Of a stretch of DNA of 64,000 nt, positions 20,477 through 31,885 are shown in pieces. A program made the position numbers and the translations under genes. Positions within the stretch are counted from its first letter, which is position 1. Every line of letters begins with the position of its first letter. A model generated the notes under the pieces. That model saw only the letters and a list, made by a program, of their open reading frames with translations, was not told where the DNA came from and did not search any database. The stretch is from Adiantum capillus-veneris (taxonomy: Eukaryota; Streptophyta; Polypodiopsida; Polypodiales; Pteridaceae): positions 95,001,247 through 95,065,246 of the forward strand of contig CM043954.1 of the NCBI GenBank assembly GCA_014529385.2. Reading direction: 5' to 3'.

Positions 20477-20890
20477 CTAACAAGGAGAGGATTGGGCCTT
20501 GTAAGTCAACAAATCATCTAGGGTAGCTCTTGCACTGTCTTCTACTAAAAAAGAAAACTCAAACTCTTGCAGCTCAATTACCCATTTCTTGACCACATTT
20601 GACATGTTAGCGCCATTTATTAATTGTGGAAAAAAGGCATAACTCGTCAAGAAAACAAAATGTCGTGGTAGCAAGTAATGATGAAATCGTCGACAAGCAA
20701 ATATTACACTGGCCATCACTAGCTCTACTTCCAACAATTTTCTTTCTGCTACCAACTTCACATGGCTTGCACAATACACTAGCCTCATATAATGGTTGCC
20801 CTTCCCCTTTTGCAATAACATGGCTCCTATGGCATCATCCCCTACTAATAGATTTACATAAAACACTTGCCCCCAATCAAGAGCCTGCAT
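20477..20890 (-). pseudogene. Tat-M degenerate native RNase H (tether)
   Basis: The 137-codon minus-strand frame matches the region between RT and the second RNase H in Tat-A: VGDDAIGAMLLQK, YCASH, and ELVMASVIFACRRFHHYLLP. Acidic residues of a working RNase H are lacking, as usual for Tat elements, where this domain serves as a connector. Confidence 0.8.
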
Positions 20891-21715
20891 GGCTGATACC
20901 CCCCTAACACCTCCTTCACCTCTTGAAACACTTCTTCACACTTGTCATCCCATTGCAATGGATCATGCTTTGACACTTGTTGTAATGGATAAAGGAGCTG
21001 TGAAGACAATGGAATAAACTGCGCCATGTACTTCACTTTGTGTATAAAGGTTGCCAATTGCTTTGTACTCGTAGGTGATGGAAGAAGAATAATAGACTTA
21101 ACCTTGTCTTGATAAGCCTCCATGCCATTTTCTGACACCATATGGCCCAATAACTTCACCCTTGGTTGTGAAACATGACATGTCTTTGGATTTAGTTGTC
21201 CTCCACGTTCATCATATCGAGCCAATACCATCTGTAGCTTCTCATGGTGTTAAGCCCTACTGCTGTAGACACAGAAGTTGTCCATAAAATCTTTAACACA
21301 ACTACCAATGAGTGGTTCCAATACCCAATTTTATCTCTCTTGATAGAAAGATGGTCCATTTGATAACCCAAATGGCAATACTGTGTAGCAATAACAGCCC
21401 CATGGCATAATGAAAGTTGTCTTTGTTCGGTATTTAAGAGCAATCTTCAATTGAAAATAGCTTGAAAAACCATCACACACACTGTATCTCTCATAACCAA
21501 TGAATGGGAGAGGATATGGGTTCTTCTTAGTGGCTGCATTTTAGGGTATCAAATCTACACAAATCCTCCACTTTCCATCCTTCTTTGGGCTGACTACTAC
21601 TGGACTCACCCATTCTGTGGTTTCCACTAGGACTATGAACCCTGCCTTCAATAACTTTTCCACCTCTTCCTGCAAGGCTTCCATTTGCTCTTGACCCATC
21701 CTTCTTAGCCTTTGT
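20854..21715 (-). pseudogene. Tat-M reverse transcriptase (broken)
   Basis: RT sequence spread over several minus-strand frames: PYPLPF, YSVCDGFSSYFQL, TTFIMPWGCY, LPFGLSN, then a catalytic block FMDNFCVYS, GGQLNPKTCH and KVKYMAQFIPL. The second catalytic Asp is Asn (codon at 21277-21279, read on the minus strand). GACAAC can arise from GACGAC by loss of a CpG. Frameshifts and stops occur near 21240-21290 and 21530-21560. Confidence 0.85.
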
Positions 21716-22150
21716 CACACTGGCTTAACACCTTCCTTCAGCTCTATATGCATCTCTTCTCCTTTGAACCCTCTAATCTCTTCATATGAAGTAATGAGAA
21801 AATCAAGAAAACTAGCCAGCATGTGCAAATATATCTCCTTCTCCATAGCTGAGAGGTCTCCACTGATCATTTGTGTCATCAATTCCTGCTTCTTTTGACA
21901 ATTCAACCTTGGTTTGCATCAGCCCTTAAATCACTTCATAAGGCCCTTCACTTTCATCTTCAATCTCATTTGCAAATGCAACTAAACCAGATTCATGGAT
22001 TTCTTTGTCCATCAAAAGACATGCAACATAAACATCCTCATCACTGCTGGTAGTACTATCATTGTCCTCGTCAGTCATTGTGGTATAGTCTTCATCACTA
22101 GACTCATTCTCATCTTCATAAAGCTCCTCCAATACTTTCCTTGTGTCCAT
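21716..22150 (-). pseudogene. Tat-M acidic linker and RT N-terminal segment
   Basis: 22150-21926 is an acidic, Asp/Glu/Ser-rich segment equivalent to the acidic linker between protease and RT in Tat-A. 21906-21715 (63 codons) continues with KGEEMHIELKEGVKPV, the usual lead-in to Ty3 RT. The parts are in different frames. Confidence 0.7.
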
Positions 22151-22470
22151 GTTATATAGCTTCTTGGCACCTGTCTTTCCATAGAGGCTAATCGTACCAC
22201 GTCACCAATCTTGAACAGCTCCCACTGCACATAACCATGGTCTACCCAACATAATAGGATATTCTCCCAACCCCGTTGGCATCACATGAAATTTAACCAC
22301 CGCCTTTGCATCATATGCCTCCACTTCTAAGCTCTTTACAACACCTAAACATTTTACTTTTTGATGGTTTGCCAATCTAATTCAAAAGCCTGACACCCCA
22401 GTCACTGTAAGACCCATCTTCTCAACGTATGAGTGTGTTATGACACATATTTGGGCTCCGTCATCAACAT
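22151..22470 (-). pseudogene. Tat-M protease (broken)
   Basis: On the minus strand DDGAQICVITHSYVEKMGL (from about 22465) matches the VDGGAQICIM block of Tat-A, and further on GEYPIMLGRPWL matches GNGYPFILGRPWL. The catalytic motif reads DDGA where relatives have DGGA. In-frame stops occur at about 22386 and 22205. No long open frame remains. Confidence 0.75.
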
Positions 22471-22599
22471 AACCTTGTCCTAGATTTTTTTTCTTTTGTG
22501 CCACACATCTACTATTGGGAAAATATCCAGTAGCTCATCCATCACCAACACCTTCACTGAACCTCTCTCTGGTTCTTTCTCCATTGGGTTAACCATCCT

Positions 22600-22828
22600 C
22601 TTCTATTGTCACTTTAGCTTAAGCACCATCTCTATAAGCTGCCCAAAAGTAACATCTCCTTTCCTATTTGTCAGATCATCCTTCAAGTCATAACTTAATT
22701 GCCCATCCCCTAGTGGAAAATCTGAAACATGAAACTTGCGACGAGCCCTTCTTTTCTTCTTGGCCTTGACATCCTCGCCTTCATGGCTCTTTCCCTTCTT
22801 TTTACTAGGACCTCGGGCACTTCTTCCT
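22600..22828 (-). pseudogene. Tat-M gag C-terminal part, 3' of chromovirus insertion
   Basis: The minus-strand frame with SARGPSKKKGKSHEGEDVKAK then FHVSDFPLGDGQLSYDL and DVTFGQLIEMV matches the basic tail and the conserved DFPLG...PYNL...QFL segment found before the protease in Tat-A and Tat-C. The upstream gag continues at 31881, on the other side of the inserted chromovirus. Removing the insertion and one TTCCT copy brings the two sides back into one frame. Confidence 0.8.
22824..22828. repeat. Target-site duplication, left copy (TTCCT)
   Basis: TTCCT directly before the LTR start TGTAAGG at 22829. The identical pentamer follows the second LTR at 31881-31885. Confidence 0.93.
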
Positions 22829-22904
22829 TGTAAGGTCTCCACCTTTCTAGCTGCAGAGGGATGAACTCAAAGTTTTAGGAGAAAGCATTGGACTTACAAA
22901 CAAA

Positions 22905-22969
22905 TAAAGCACTATTTCAAAAGCAATTAAAAAAGGTATTTTTTTAATTTCTTTTGAAATAGTGCTTTA
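22905..22969. repeat. Foldback: 30-bp arms, 5-bp loop, only in one LTR
   Basis: 22905-22934 and 22940-22969 are reverse complements with one mismatch; the loop GGTAT is 22935-22939. The 3' LTR (28725-28760) has the left arm but not the right, so about 27 bases were added after insertion by copying the neighbouring arm in inverted orientation. Confidence 0.9.
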
Positions 22970-23298
22970 CTTTTTGGAATCTTAAGCACAGCAAACCCCG
23001 GGCTAGAAATTTTCAGAATTGAATTCCGATAAAAACTAGCATAGTTATGGCCCCTAGAAGTTTACACTGTGAATTGAGTAAACTAAATAAAATTGTAAGG
23101 TTTTAGTAATCATTACTGCAAAAGACTTTTATCCTTTTAAAAAAAATAGCAAAAAATCGATTTTGTGTATCTAGGGGGCCGTGTCGGGCAGTAATGAACT
23201 TGCCCAGGTTGGAATTAGCAACAGGGGGCGCTTGTGGAGCTGTAGGGTTGCCTTGGGATGCAAGTTACTGCCATTTCCAGCCTGTAAGTGCCCAGAAA

Positions 23299-23306
23299 CC
23301 TATAAA
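23299..23306 (+). promoter_or_regulatory. TATA box of chromovirus 5' LTR
   Basis: CTATAAATATGACCCC in both LTRs (the other near 29141). This sits about 470 bases into the LTR; most of the LTR would then be transcribed leader. Confidence 0.6.
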
Positions 23307-24784
23307 TATGACCCCTTGCTTCACAATTTGAGAACAGACTCGAAGTCCTGGCGAATTCTCTTTCATCTAGAAGTATCTCCACTCAAAAATCACTAGAGAG
23401 CAAAGCTCTAGTTGGTTAATCAACAATAATTAGCACTAACCCTTTTTAATTAGCAGAACTATGTTAATCTATTTACATTTTCTTAATTAATTAATTAATT
23501 AAGGAAGTTTGAACCTATTTATACTCTAAAATTCTCTCCTAATTCTTAATTCTCTGCTAATTATTCAGATTAAGCTTAGGGATACTAATCTTATTAATTA
23601 TTATATTATATTAGAGATGAAATTACTCATTTTAATCATAAATTAATTATAATTATACTAATTAAACTTAGATTAAAATGAGATAATTATCAGAGCTGTG
23701 TTATACTATCGATATGCTAGAAAAATTATCTTTTAATTTTCTAAATAATTTTTGTAATTATTTAAGAAGAATTACACAATTTTTGAGAGAAAAGTAAGTG
23801 GAAAAATGACCAAATTAACCCAAAAAGCTTTGATATAATTATCACAGGTAAAACTCATCTTTAAAAAATTGTGATAATTATTTTAACTTCAAATAATTAG
23901 TTTAACTAATTATCTCAGCAGAAAAATGATATTTTTATGGAAAAATAAAAGAGAGAAAATAGAAAAGTAATCCAAAAAACTTTAAGATAATTATCAGAGG
24001 TAAAACATACCTTAAGAAACCTGTGATAATTATCTCAGCTAATTATCTTAGTAGAAAAACATTGTTTTTTAGGGAAAATTAAAGGGGGAGATTAGTAAAT
24101 CATGTTATATGGTTACATGCTATTTATCAGTATTAGAATACATAATAAAAAGAACGTGATAATTATGTCAAGGTTAGAAAATTATTATAGATATTTATCT
24201 AAGTCAAATTATACAAATTTTAGCTGAAAATTAAAGATGGAAATTAGATAATTGAGTTGAAAAAATAAAAGATAATTACAAAAATTCATAAACATTCTTA
24301 TCTACTTGTGATAAGTATACCATAGTTAATTAGTGAGTTTAGAAAATTATAATTGATCAAAAGTCCTATATTCAGCAAAAGATTAATTAAAATAAATAGA
24401 CTTTGCGGTCAAAAGCTTTTAGGAAAATTATAGAAATGTAAACCTATGATATAGAGTTGAGAAATTGAAATCTTTAAGAGAAAATAAATAGAAATAATAT
24501 TAAGCTCAAAATAAGCAGATTCCAAGCTTCAAATTTGATCCAAAAATTAGGAAAAAGATATACAAAATTATAAGAAAATTAGGATAGCTTAGAAAACCCT
24601 TAGGGAAGCTGTGAAAAAAGTTATCATGCCTATATAGGCAAATAAGAAATTACTAGGTCAAGAATTTACCAATTAAGACCACAAATTTAACATAGATTTG
24701 GGTAAAATTGGATACAAAGGTTAAGTTTAGCTTTTCGATAATTTACCTAATGATTAGACGTCATTTTTATAAGAATAAGAAGTT

Positions 24785-24985
24785 ATGGCACCTAAAAGAA
24801 CCCAAGCCAATCCTACATCTGATAATGAGGGCAAAGCTCTAAAAAGAACTAGAGCATCGCACGACGATGAAGCTGGGCCTAGTAGTAGACCTACGGAGCA
24901 AAGTCTTCAGGCGGCGCCAGCGCATCACCAGATGGTGGATCAGTCCCAGGTGGGTTTTCCATTATTCAATGAAGTCTTTGTATAA
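24785..24985 (+). CDS. Small ORF inside chromovirus 5' LTR
   Basis: 66 codons, beginning MAPKRTQANPTSDNEGKAL and continuing with a basic then Ser/Pro-rich stretch. The 3' LTR carries the same frame (30580-30765, 61 codons) despite many substitutions, one in-frame codon-scale indel and an earlier stop. It lies about 1.45 kb downstream of the TATA box, thus in the transcribed leader. CCCAG/GTGGGT inside it (about 24945-24955) resembles a 5' splice site, so it may be a first coding exon joined to gag. Most differences between the two copies change the amino acid, so there is no sign of selection since insertion. No known domain recognised. Confidence 0.4.
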   Translation: MAPKRTQANPTSDNEGKALKRTRASHDDEAGPSSRPTEQSLQAAPAHHQMVDQSQVGFPLFNEVFV

Positions 24986-26093
24986 TTTAAGTTCTTTCAT
25001 AAGTTAGCATTGCATACGTAAAGAGTGAGTAAGAATCAGAAAAGGAATAATTGACCAAAAATGAAAAGTAACTTCCAACGTGCATTTGTTTATAATGTAG
25101 GAAAGAATTGTTTGGGTTAAAACTGGTTGAATTAGGAAAGATATGATTGATCATCCTTAAGACAGCTTGTCTCAAGACACCTCCGACTCCTTGGTATATT
25201 TTGATGATAACGATGGCTTTTCAGCCACGTATAAGTCGGTTACCCCCATGAACGATGCGTTTCTACTCCGTGTCATGTCTTGATGTTTCTACATAAGTTA
25301 GGATACCATTTTTTATCCTAGGAGAGCCGCCCGGTTGTATGGGCAACTGGTTTGGTGTATGGGCACCCGGAACGTTGGGTGGGGGTTTATCGACTCCAGA
25401 TTGTGAATAAGGAATGGGTGCCGTTTTCTCACCCTTAGGTGATCTTGAGACAAGAAGAGTACACTGTTCATGGTTATTATGGACAATGTTTTGATTGACA
25501 ATACCCTGTCTTTAAGTTTAAAGATGTCTGTTTGTAAAAAGAATGTTTTCAATACTGTTTTCAAGGGCTGTTTTAATGAAATCTGGTCATGAAGGATAAA
25601 AGGAATCATTATTTTTAATTGTGATAAGAATGTGGTAGTGATTAAATAACAAATGAATCATGTGTGAGTGCGGGGTGGTAAGTGGGTATTGACTAAGGTT
25701 GTCAATCATGGACGGGTGGACCTGATTATTCAGCTAACTATCCATCCCTGCGCACTAAAATATTTAGAAAACTTCTTCACTTGGAAAAGGAGTCCACCAG
25801 CGGCTGTGCCCTCACATATGTTAAGGGGGGAAAAGCGTTGGTTGAGGATACCTTAGCCAAATTGTGGAAGTTATAGGGCCGAAATAGTTTTTTAGACTTT
25901 TAATATGTTGTCCCGTTTCCGCTGTGAGACAGGACTAAGTCTTCTTCTAAGGCTATAGACCCAAGCCATTGTCAATGGTAAAGGTCTATTCCTTGGATTT
26001 TTCTTGTTTCGAGACTCTAATTTTTATCAGACCTAGAGACCTGTCAAGGATCTTATCCCGATCTTGGTACTGGCGGTTTGGGGATCTCACAAG

Positions 26094-26105
26094 TGGTATC
26101 AGAGC
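26094..26105 (+). promoter_or_regulatory. Chromovirus primer-binding site, tRNA-iMet
   Basis: TGGTATCAGAGC two bases after the LTR end at 26091, a perfect match to initiator Met tRNA. Confidence 0.9.
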
Positions 26106-27059
26106 GTGTGTTAATTAAAGTCTTGGACCTAGAGAAAATTTTAAGGTGTTCGGTTGAAATAAGTGATCTCTGACAAATTCAAATTAAAGATCTATTTAAT
26201 TGAAAAACGGGAGAGAAAGAAAGAAAGAGAATTATCACCATCTTTGCAGGAAGATTTCCATCATGCCTACTGCAAATCCATGGATTTCAACATTAGGTTT
26301 ATGAGAGCTTGCCTATACCGACACTATTCAATGTAATGGATAGATAAGAGATTTTCTCCTTCCACTTGGAGGATCAACTGGTCAGGATCTGGTGGAATTT
26401 TCTTCATTGATGCGGGAGAGTTAGAAGGTTTAGAATTAAATATGAAGAGACTCAAATGAACCGAAGATCTTCAAGTGATTGAAGTATACTTTTTCATTGG
26501 AACAGAGAATCCAGAGAAAACCCTTGTAATAGATGATGTCCAAGTATCACAAAATCAGTGGGTGTTTGATCAGGTGTCTAAAGTAATCTACCCAGGTAGA
26601 ATTAGGCCCATAGGTGTAGGCCCTAGTTTTAATGGACCAAAAGATGTTGTATATTTTGATCCTATATCTGATCCACCCAAAGTCCACAACATTCTAGTAT
26701 AGGATTGTCGTCACCCTTGTACATAGTAGGACCTTCATGGATTGTATTAACTCTTGTACATACTATGGTTCTCATGAGTATGGTATAAGCAGTTTTGTTT
26801 ATGGCTTGGCATTTGTCTTCATCCTGTGTGCAAATAAGTTAAAAGCATAAGTAAGAGAGATTTCATTTGGTACTAAATTCCACTAATTTAATCTCAGGAA
26901 AACACTCGTGTAAATAGCCTTTACACTGTTGCTCAAGAGAAAAAAATTACTACTAAAGCAAGTTTAACTCCCTACTTTTAAGGGAGAGGGACCCAATTTA
27001 GAGTGAGATGCCGAAGCATGGTTAGATTGTATGGATGACTATTTCAAAACCACAGGAAC
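26106..27059 (+). other. Chromovirus leader and 5' gag region, unrecognised
   Basis: Contains a 75-codon open frame (26475-26702, VQVSQNQWVFDQVSKVIYPG) that I do not recognise. It may be captured sequence or a diverged N-terminal part of gag. Otherwise stops are frequent. Confidence 0.4.
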
Positions 27060-27730
27060 TGCTTAGAAAAACCAAACAATGTTGGGTATGTTCCATCTCA
27101 GTGGAGATGTCAAACTTTGGTGGAAGCAACACTGCAGAGATAATCCCAAGAGTAGTCCATCTTGGGAGAAAATGAAGCAGGCAATCAAAGAACGCTATCT
27201 CCCTCCTGCACATGAGTCTATCAAGATGAATGAGTTCTTTGGTCTATGCCAACTAGGACTTTCATTAGAGCAGTACTACACCAAGTTTGTTTCTTTACGA
27301 CACTATGCTTCTCAAATGACCATGGAGCAACAAATTGCCCATTTCTGTCACGGCCTCAACAAACCCCTGAGTACCGTCTCGAAGCCATGAGGCCTACATC
27401 AATACAGGATGCCCTTCTCAGGGCTAAGCCTCTTGCAGACGAAGGAACCAACTCTACAAGGAAATTTAATGGAATTAATAACTTTAGGGGAAGAGCCAAG
27501 GGAACTTTCAACCAAGGATATCAACAACGTGGAGTAGCTGCAGCAGTGAACTTAGAGCAGACCTTCCCAAATGTTAGGTGCTATGGATGCAATTAAATGG
27601 GACACTATAGAAATAACTTTCGAGAAGAGAAAAACCCTCAAACTACTACTAGAGCCATTCCTCCAAATCAAGGAGATAATCTAAGAGGAGGTAGAAATGG
27701 AGGACGAGGTAGAGAAAGAGCAAGAGGAGC
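27060..27730 (+). pseudogene. Chromovirus gag remnant
   Basis: Capsid-type motifs: LSGDVKLWWKQHCRDNP, SWEKMKQAIKERYLPP and LEQYYTKFVSLRHYA in the frame 27079-27390. A frameshift near 27365 moves the continuation (RPTSIQDALLRAKPLADE) to the frame 27246-27596. The zinc knuckle CYGCN-stop-MGHYRNNF at about 27580-27625 has an internal stop and its last Cys replaced by Phe. A Gly/Arg-rich tail follows to 27738. It is non-functional as it stands. Confidence 0.85.
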
Positions 27731-27739
27731 CAGATCTTA

Positions 27740-28330
27740 GGCAATCATGGGAGAACCAACCTTATGAATGAGCAAGATAAAAGAGCCACTCGCTTGGCCA
27801 CAGTTAGCAATCCTAGAGCTTTGTAAACCACTATAAATGAGCAATGTAAAACTTGAGTTACTTATATATTATAATGGTATACATGATCTTCTTTTCAAAA
27901 TTACTTAATAAATCTAAAGTTAAGTTAGTATTCAATCAAGAAATTAAGGGTAGATCTAGCAAATGAGAAAGAGGTTCTCGTTTGGAAGGCAAAATTTGAA
28001 TCTTAGAAGTGAGATAGTTATTCAAAAACCAACTCACATTCCTTGTGAACAAGATAGCCTTTCTTGAAAAATGACATAGAGACTAAAAGAACTCTTGGTA
28101 TGATACTTCTTAAAACCATTTACATAATGTTGGTCAATCAAGCTAGAGCATAGAGAGGGTACCTCTAGTGCAATGGTGGAAGCTTGTGCCAAACGCAGAT
28201 TTCTCAGAATGGCAAGAATACACCGAGCGCGTTCAGATTGGCAAAGTTGGAATACATGATACTTGTCGAACGCTGATTTCTCTAAATGGTTAGTTAGACG
28301 AAGCGCATTCATGTTGAAAAAGTGGATATA
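27740..28330 (+). other. Deletion-scarred chromovirus interior
   Basis: No protease, RT or RNase H motif on either strand. Two similar blocks (AACGCAGATTTCTC near 28193 and AACGCTGATTTCTC near 28269) suggest a small local duplication of about 75 bases. This is where 3 kb or more of pol is expected in a full element. Confidence 0.5.
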
Positions 28331-28339
28331 TGGATCTTT

Positions 28340-28617
28340 TATGGAATTGGTTTAGCCTGGTTTTTGAAATGATACAAATGGTTTGTAAAGGTTTTTAAGA
28401 TGGGCTCAGCATTGAGAGTTTCTTAGGATAAAATTGAGTAGCAAGTAACCAGTGAGGAAGGGTAGAAACTCTCACCAGAGTGTATCCTTGAAAAACTAGA
28501 AAGAACTCTTAGAGTAATCAGTACCATTTGGTAAAGTGGAAAGATTATCCCACTGAAAATGCCACTTGGGAGGATGAATTTCTCTTCTCAAAGACTTTCC
28601 CAGTTCGGTTGAGATGA
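28340..28617 (+). pseudogene. Chromovirus integrase tail with chromodomain
   Basis: The frame at about 28522-28590 reads YHLVKWKDYPTENATWEDEF, which matches the chromodomain core (YLVKWKGYP...TWE). The sequence before it (PECILEKLERTLRVIS in neighbouring frames) matches the usual lead-in, with frameshifts. Chromodomains on integrases direct insertion to particular chromatin marks. This places the element among chromoviruses. It stops 30 bases before the 3' LTR. Confidence 0.85.
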
Positions 28618-28634
28618 GGACATCTCAAATTCTT

Positions 28635-28645
28635 AAGTTGGGGTG
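28635..28645 (+). promoter_or_regulatory. Chromovirus polypurine tract
   Basis: AAGTTGGGGTG precedes the 3' LTR start TGTAAGG at 28648. A short tract typical of chromoviruses. Confidence 0.6.
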
Positions 28646-28647
28646 AT

Positions 28648-31600
28648 TGTAAGGTCTCCACCTTTCTAGCTGCACAGGGATGAACTCAAAGGTTTAGGAG
28701 AAAGCATTGGACTTACAAATAGGTAAAGCACTATTTCAAAAGCAAATAAAAACGGTATTTTTGGAATCTTAAGCACAGCAAACCCCGGGCTAGAAATTTT
28801 CCGAATTAAATTCCGATAAAAACTGGCATAGTTATGGCCCCTGGAAGTTTACACTGTGAATTGAGTAAATTAAATAAAATTGTAAGATTTTAGTAATCAT
28901 TACTGCAAAAGACTTTCATCCTAAAGTTTCTAGATATTTACAGATATTTGCAAATATTTTTAAAATTCATCATTAAAAGTCAAAAAATAGCAGAAAATCG
29001 ATTTTGTGTACCTAGGGGGCTGTGTGGAGCAATAATGAACTTGCCCAGGTTGGAATTAGCAGCAGGGGGTGCTTATGGAGTTGTAGGGCTACCTTGGGAT
29101 GCAAGTTACTACCATTTCCAACCTGTGAGTGCCCAAAAACCTATAAATATGACCCCTTGCTTCACAATTTGAGAAGACTCGGAGTCCTAGCAAATTCTCT
29201 CTCATCTAGAGAGATCTCTACTCAGAAATCACTAGAGAGCAAAGCTCTAGTTGGTTAATCAATGGTAATTAGCACTAATCCTTTTTAATTAGCAGAACAA
29301 TGTTAATCTATTTACATTTTCTTAATTAATTCAATTAATTAAGAAGATTAAACCTATTTATACTCTAAAATTCTCTCTTAATTCCTAATTCTTTGCTGAT
29401 TATTGAGATTAAGCTTAGGGATACTAATCTAATGAATTATTATATTTATTAGGACTAAAATTAGTCATTTTTACCATAAATAAATGATAATTATACTAAT
29501 TAAACTTAGATTAAAATGAGATAAACATTAGAGCTGTGTTAGACTGTCAATATGCTAGAAAAATTATCTTTTAATTTTTTGAATAATTTTTCTAATTATT
29601 TAAGCAGAACTACACTATTTTTGAGAGAAATGTAAGTGGGAAAATGATCAAATTAACCCAAAAAGATTTGAGATAATTATCAGAGTTAAAACACATCTTA
29701 AGAAACTTGTGATAATTATCTTAACTACATATAATTAGTTTAACTAATTATCTTAGCAAAAAAACACAGTTTTTATGAAAAAATAAAAGGAGAAAAATAG
29801 CAAAGTGATAATTATCTTAACCATAGATAATTAGTTTAGCTAATTATCTTAGTAGAAAAACATTGTTTTTAAGGAAAAATTAAACAGAGGAAATTAGTAA
29901 ATCATGTTATATGATTACATGCTATTTATCAGTCTTAGAATACATAATAAAAAGGCCATGATAATTATGTCAAGGTTAGTATAGATATTTATCTAAGTCA
30001 AATTATACTAATTCTAGCTAAAAACTAGAGATGGAAATTAGATAATTGAGTTGGAAAATTAAAAGATAATTACCAGAGGTCACAAACATCCTTATCTACT
30101 TGTGATAATTATACCATAGTTAATTAGTGAAATTAGAAAATTATAATTGACCAAAAGTCCTATTTTAAGCAAAATATTAATTAAAATAAACAGACTTTAC
30201 AGTCAAAAGTTTTTAAGAAAATTATAGTAAGTATAAACGTGTGATATAATGTTGAGAAATTGAAATCTTTAAGAGAAAATAAATACAAATAATATTAAGC
30301 TCAAAATACGCAGATTCCAAGCTTAAAATTCGATGGAGAAATTAGGAAAAATATATACAAAATTATAAGAAAAGTAGGATAGCTTAGAAAACCCTTAGGG
30401 AAGCTGTGGAAAAACTTTTCATGCCTATATAGGCAAATAAGAAATTACTAGGTCAAGAGTTTATCAATTAAGACAACAAATTTAACATAGATTTGGGTAA
30501 AATTGGATACAAAGGTTAAGTCTAGCTTTTCGATAATTTACCTAATGATTAGACGTCCTTTTTATAAGGATAAGAAGTTATGGCACCTAAAAGAACCCAA
30601 GCCAATCCTACATCTAATGATGAGGGCAGAGCTCTAAAAAGAACTAGAGTGTCGCACAACGATGAAGCTGGGCCTAGTAGTAGGCCTACGGAGGAGAGTC
30701 TTCAAGCGCCAGCGCAGCAGCAGATGTCCGATCAATCCCAAGTGGGTTTTCCATTATTCAATTAGGTCTTTGTATAATTTAAGTTCTTTCATAAGTTAGC
30801 ATTGCATACGTAAGGAGTGAGTAAGAATCGGAAAAGGAATAATTCGCCAAAAACAGAAGCTAACTTCCAGCATGCATCTGTTTATAATGTAGGAAAGAAT
30901 TTTTTGGATTGAAACTGGTTGAATTAGGAAAGATATGATTGATCCTGCTTAAGACAACTTATCTCAAGACACCTCCGACTCCTTGGTATATTTTGATGAT
31001 AATGATGGCTTTCTAGCCACGTCTAAGTCGGTTACCCCCATGAACGATGAGTTTCTACTCCGTGTCATGTCTCGATGTTTCTACATAAGTTAGGATATTG
31101 TTTTTTATCCTAGGGGAGCCGCCCGGTTGTATGGGCAACTAGTTTGGTGTATGGACACCCGGAACCTTGGGTGGGGTTTATCCAGTCCGGATTGTGAATA
31201 AGGAATGGGTGTCGTTTTTTCACCCTTAGGTGATCTTGAGACAAAAAGAGTATTATTTATGGTTATTATGGACAATGTTTTGGTTGACAATACCCTGTCT
31301 TAAGTTTAAAGATATCTGTTTGCAAAAAGATTGTTTTCAATATTGTTTTCAAGGGCTGTTTTAATGAAATCTAGATATGAAGGATAAAAGGAATCATTAT
31401 TTTTAATTGTGATAATAATGTGGTAGTAATTAAATAATGAATGAATCATGTGTGAGTGCAGGGTGGTAAGTGGGTATTGACTAAGGTTGTCAATCATGGA
31501 CAGGTGGACCTGATTAGTCAGGTAACTATCCATCCCTGCACACTAAGACGTTTAGAAAACTTCTTCATTTGGAAGAGGAGTCCACCAGCGGTTGTGCCCT

Positions 31601-31880
31601 CACATATGTTAGGAGGAAAAAAGCGTTGGTTTAGGATACCTTAACCAAATTTGTGGAAGTATTAGGGCCAAAATAGTTTTCTAGACTTTTAATACGTTTT
31701 CCCGTTTCCGCTGCGAGACAGGACTAGGTCTTCTTCTAAATCTATAGACCCAAGCCATTGTCAATGGTAAAGGTCTATTCCTTGGATTTTACTTGTTTAG
31801 AGACTCTGATTTTTATCAAACCTAGAGACTTGTCAAGGATCCCATCCCGCTCTTGGTATTGGCAGTTTGGGGATCCCACA
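28648..31880 (+). repeat. Chromovirus 3' LTR
   Basis: Begins TGTAAGGTCTCC and ends GGATCCCACA at 31880, followed by the TTCCT target copy. It lacks the foldback of the 5' LTR. Its copy of the LTR ORF is at 30580-30765. Confidence 0.92.
30580..30765 (+). CDS. Small ORF inside chromovirus 3' LTR
   Basis: 61-codon counterpart of 24785-24985. The frame is kept, but a Glu codon has become TAG and shortens it by five codons. As the 3' LTR copy it would lie downstream of the main transcript unless that LTR fires. Confidence 0.35.
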   Translation: MAPKRTQANPTSNDEGRALKRTRVSHNDEAGPSSRPTEESLQAPAQQQMSDQSQVGFPLFN

Positions 31881-31885
31881 TTCCT
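31881..31885. repeat. Target-site duplication, right copy (TTCCT)
   Basis: Identical to 22824-22828; confirms the ends of the chromovirus. Confidence 0.93.

Larger units (their letters stand above)
22829..26091 (+). repeat. Chromovirus 5' LTR
   Basis: Begins TGTAAGGTCTCC and ends GGATCTCACA. Very AT-rich in its middle (23400-24700). Contains a TATA box at 23300, a conserved small ORF at 24785 and a private 65-bp foldback at 22905-22969. Confidence 0.92.
22829..31880 (+). mobile_element. Internally deleted chromovirus (Ty3/gypsy)
   Basis: A 9.05-kb element with LTRs of 3263 bp (22829-26091) and 3233 bp (28648-31880), only 2556 bp of internal sequence, an iMet-type primer site and perfect 5-bp target duplications. 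The interior keeps a gag remnant and, just before the 3' LTR, a chromodomain. Protease, RT, RNase H and most of the integrase are gone. It is therefore a non-autonomous derivative of a chromovirus. The LTRs differ clearly (roughly one difference per 12-15 bases by eye), so it is older than Tat-A. It lies in Tat-M gag. Confidence 0.92.
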
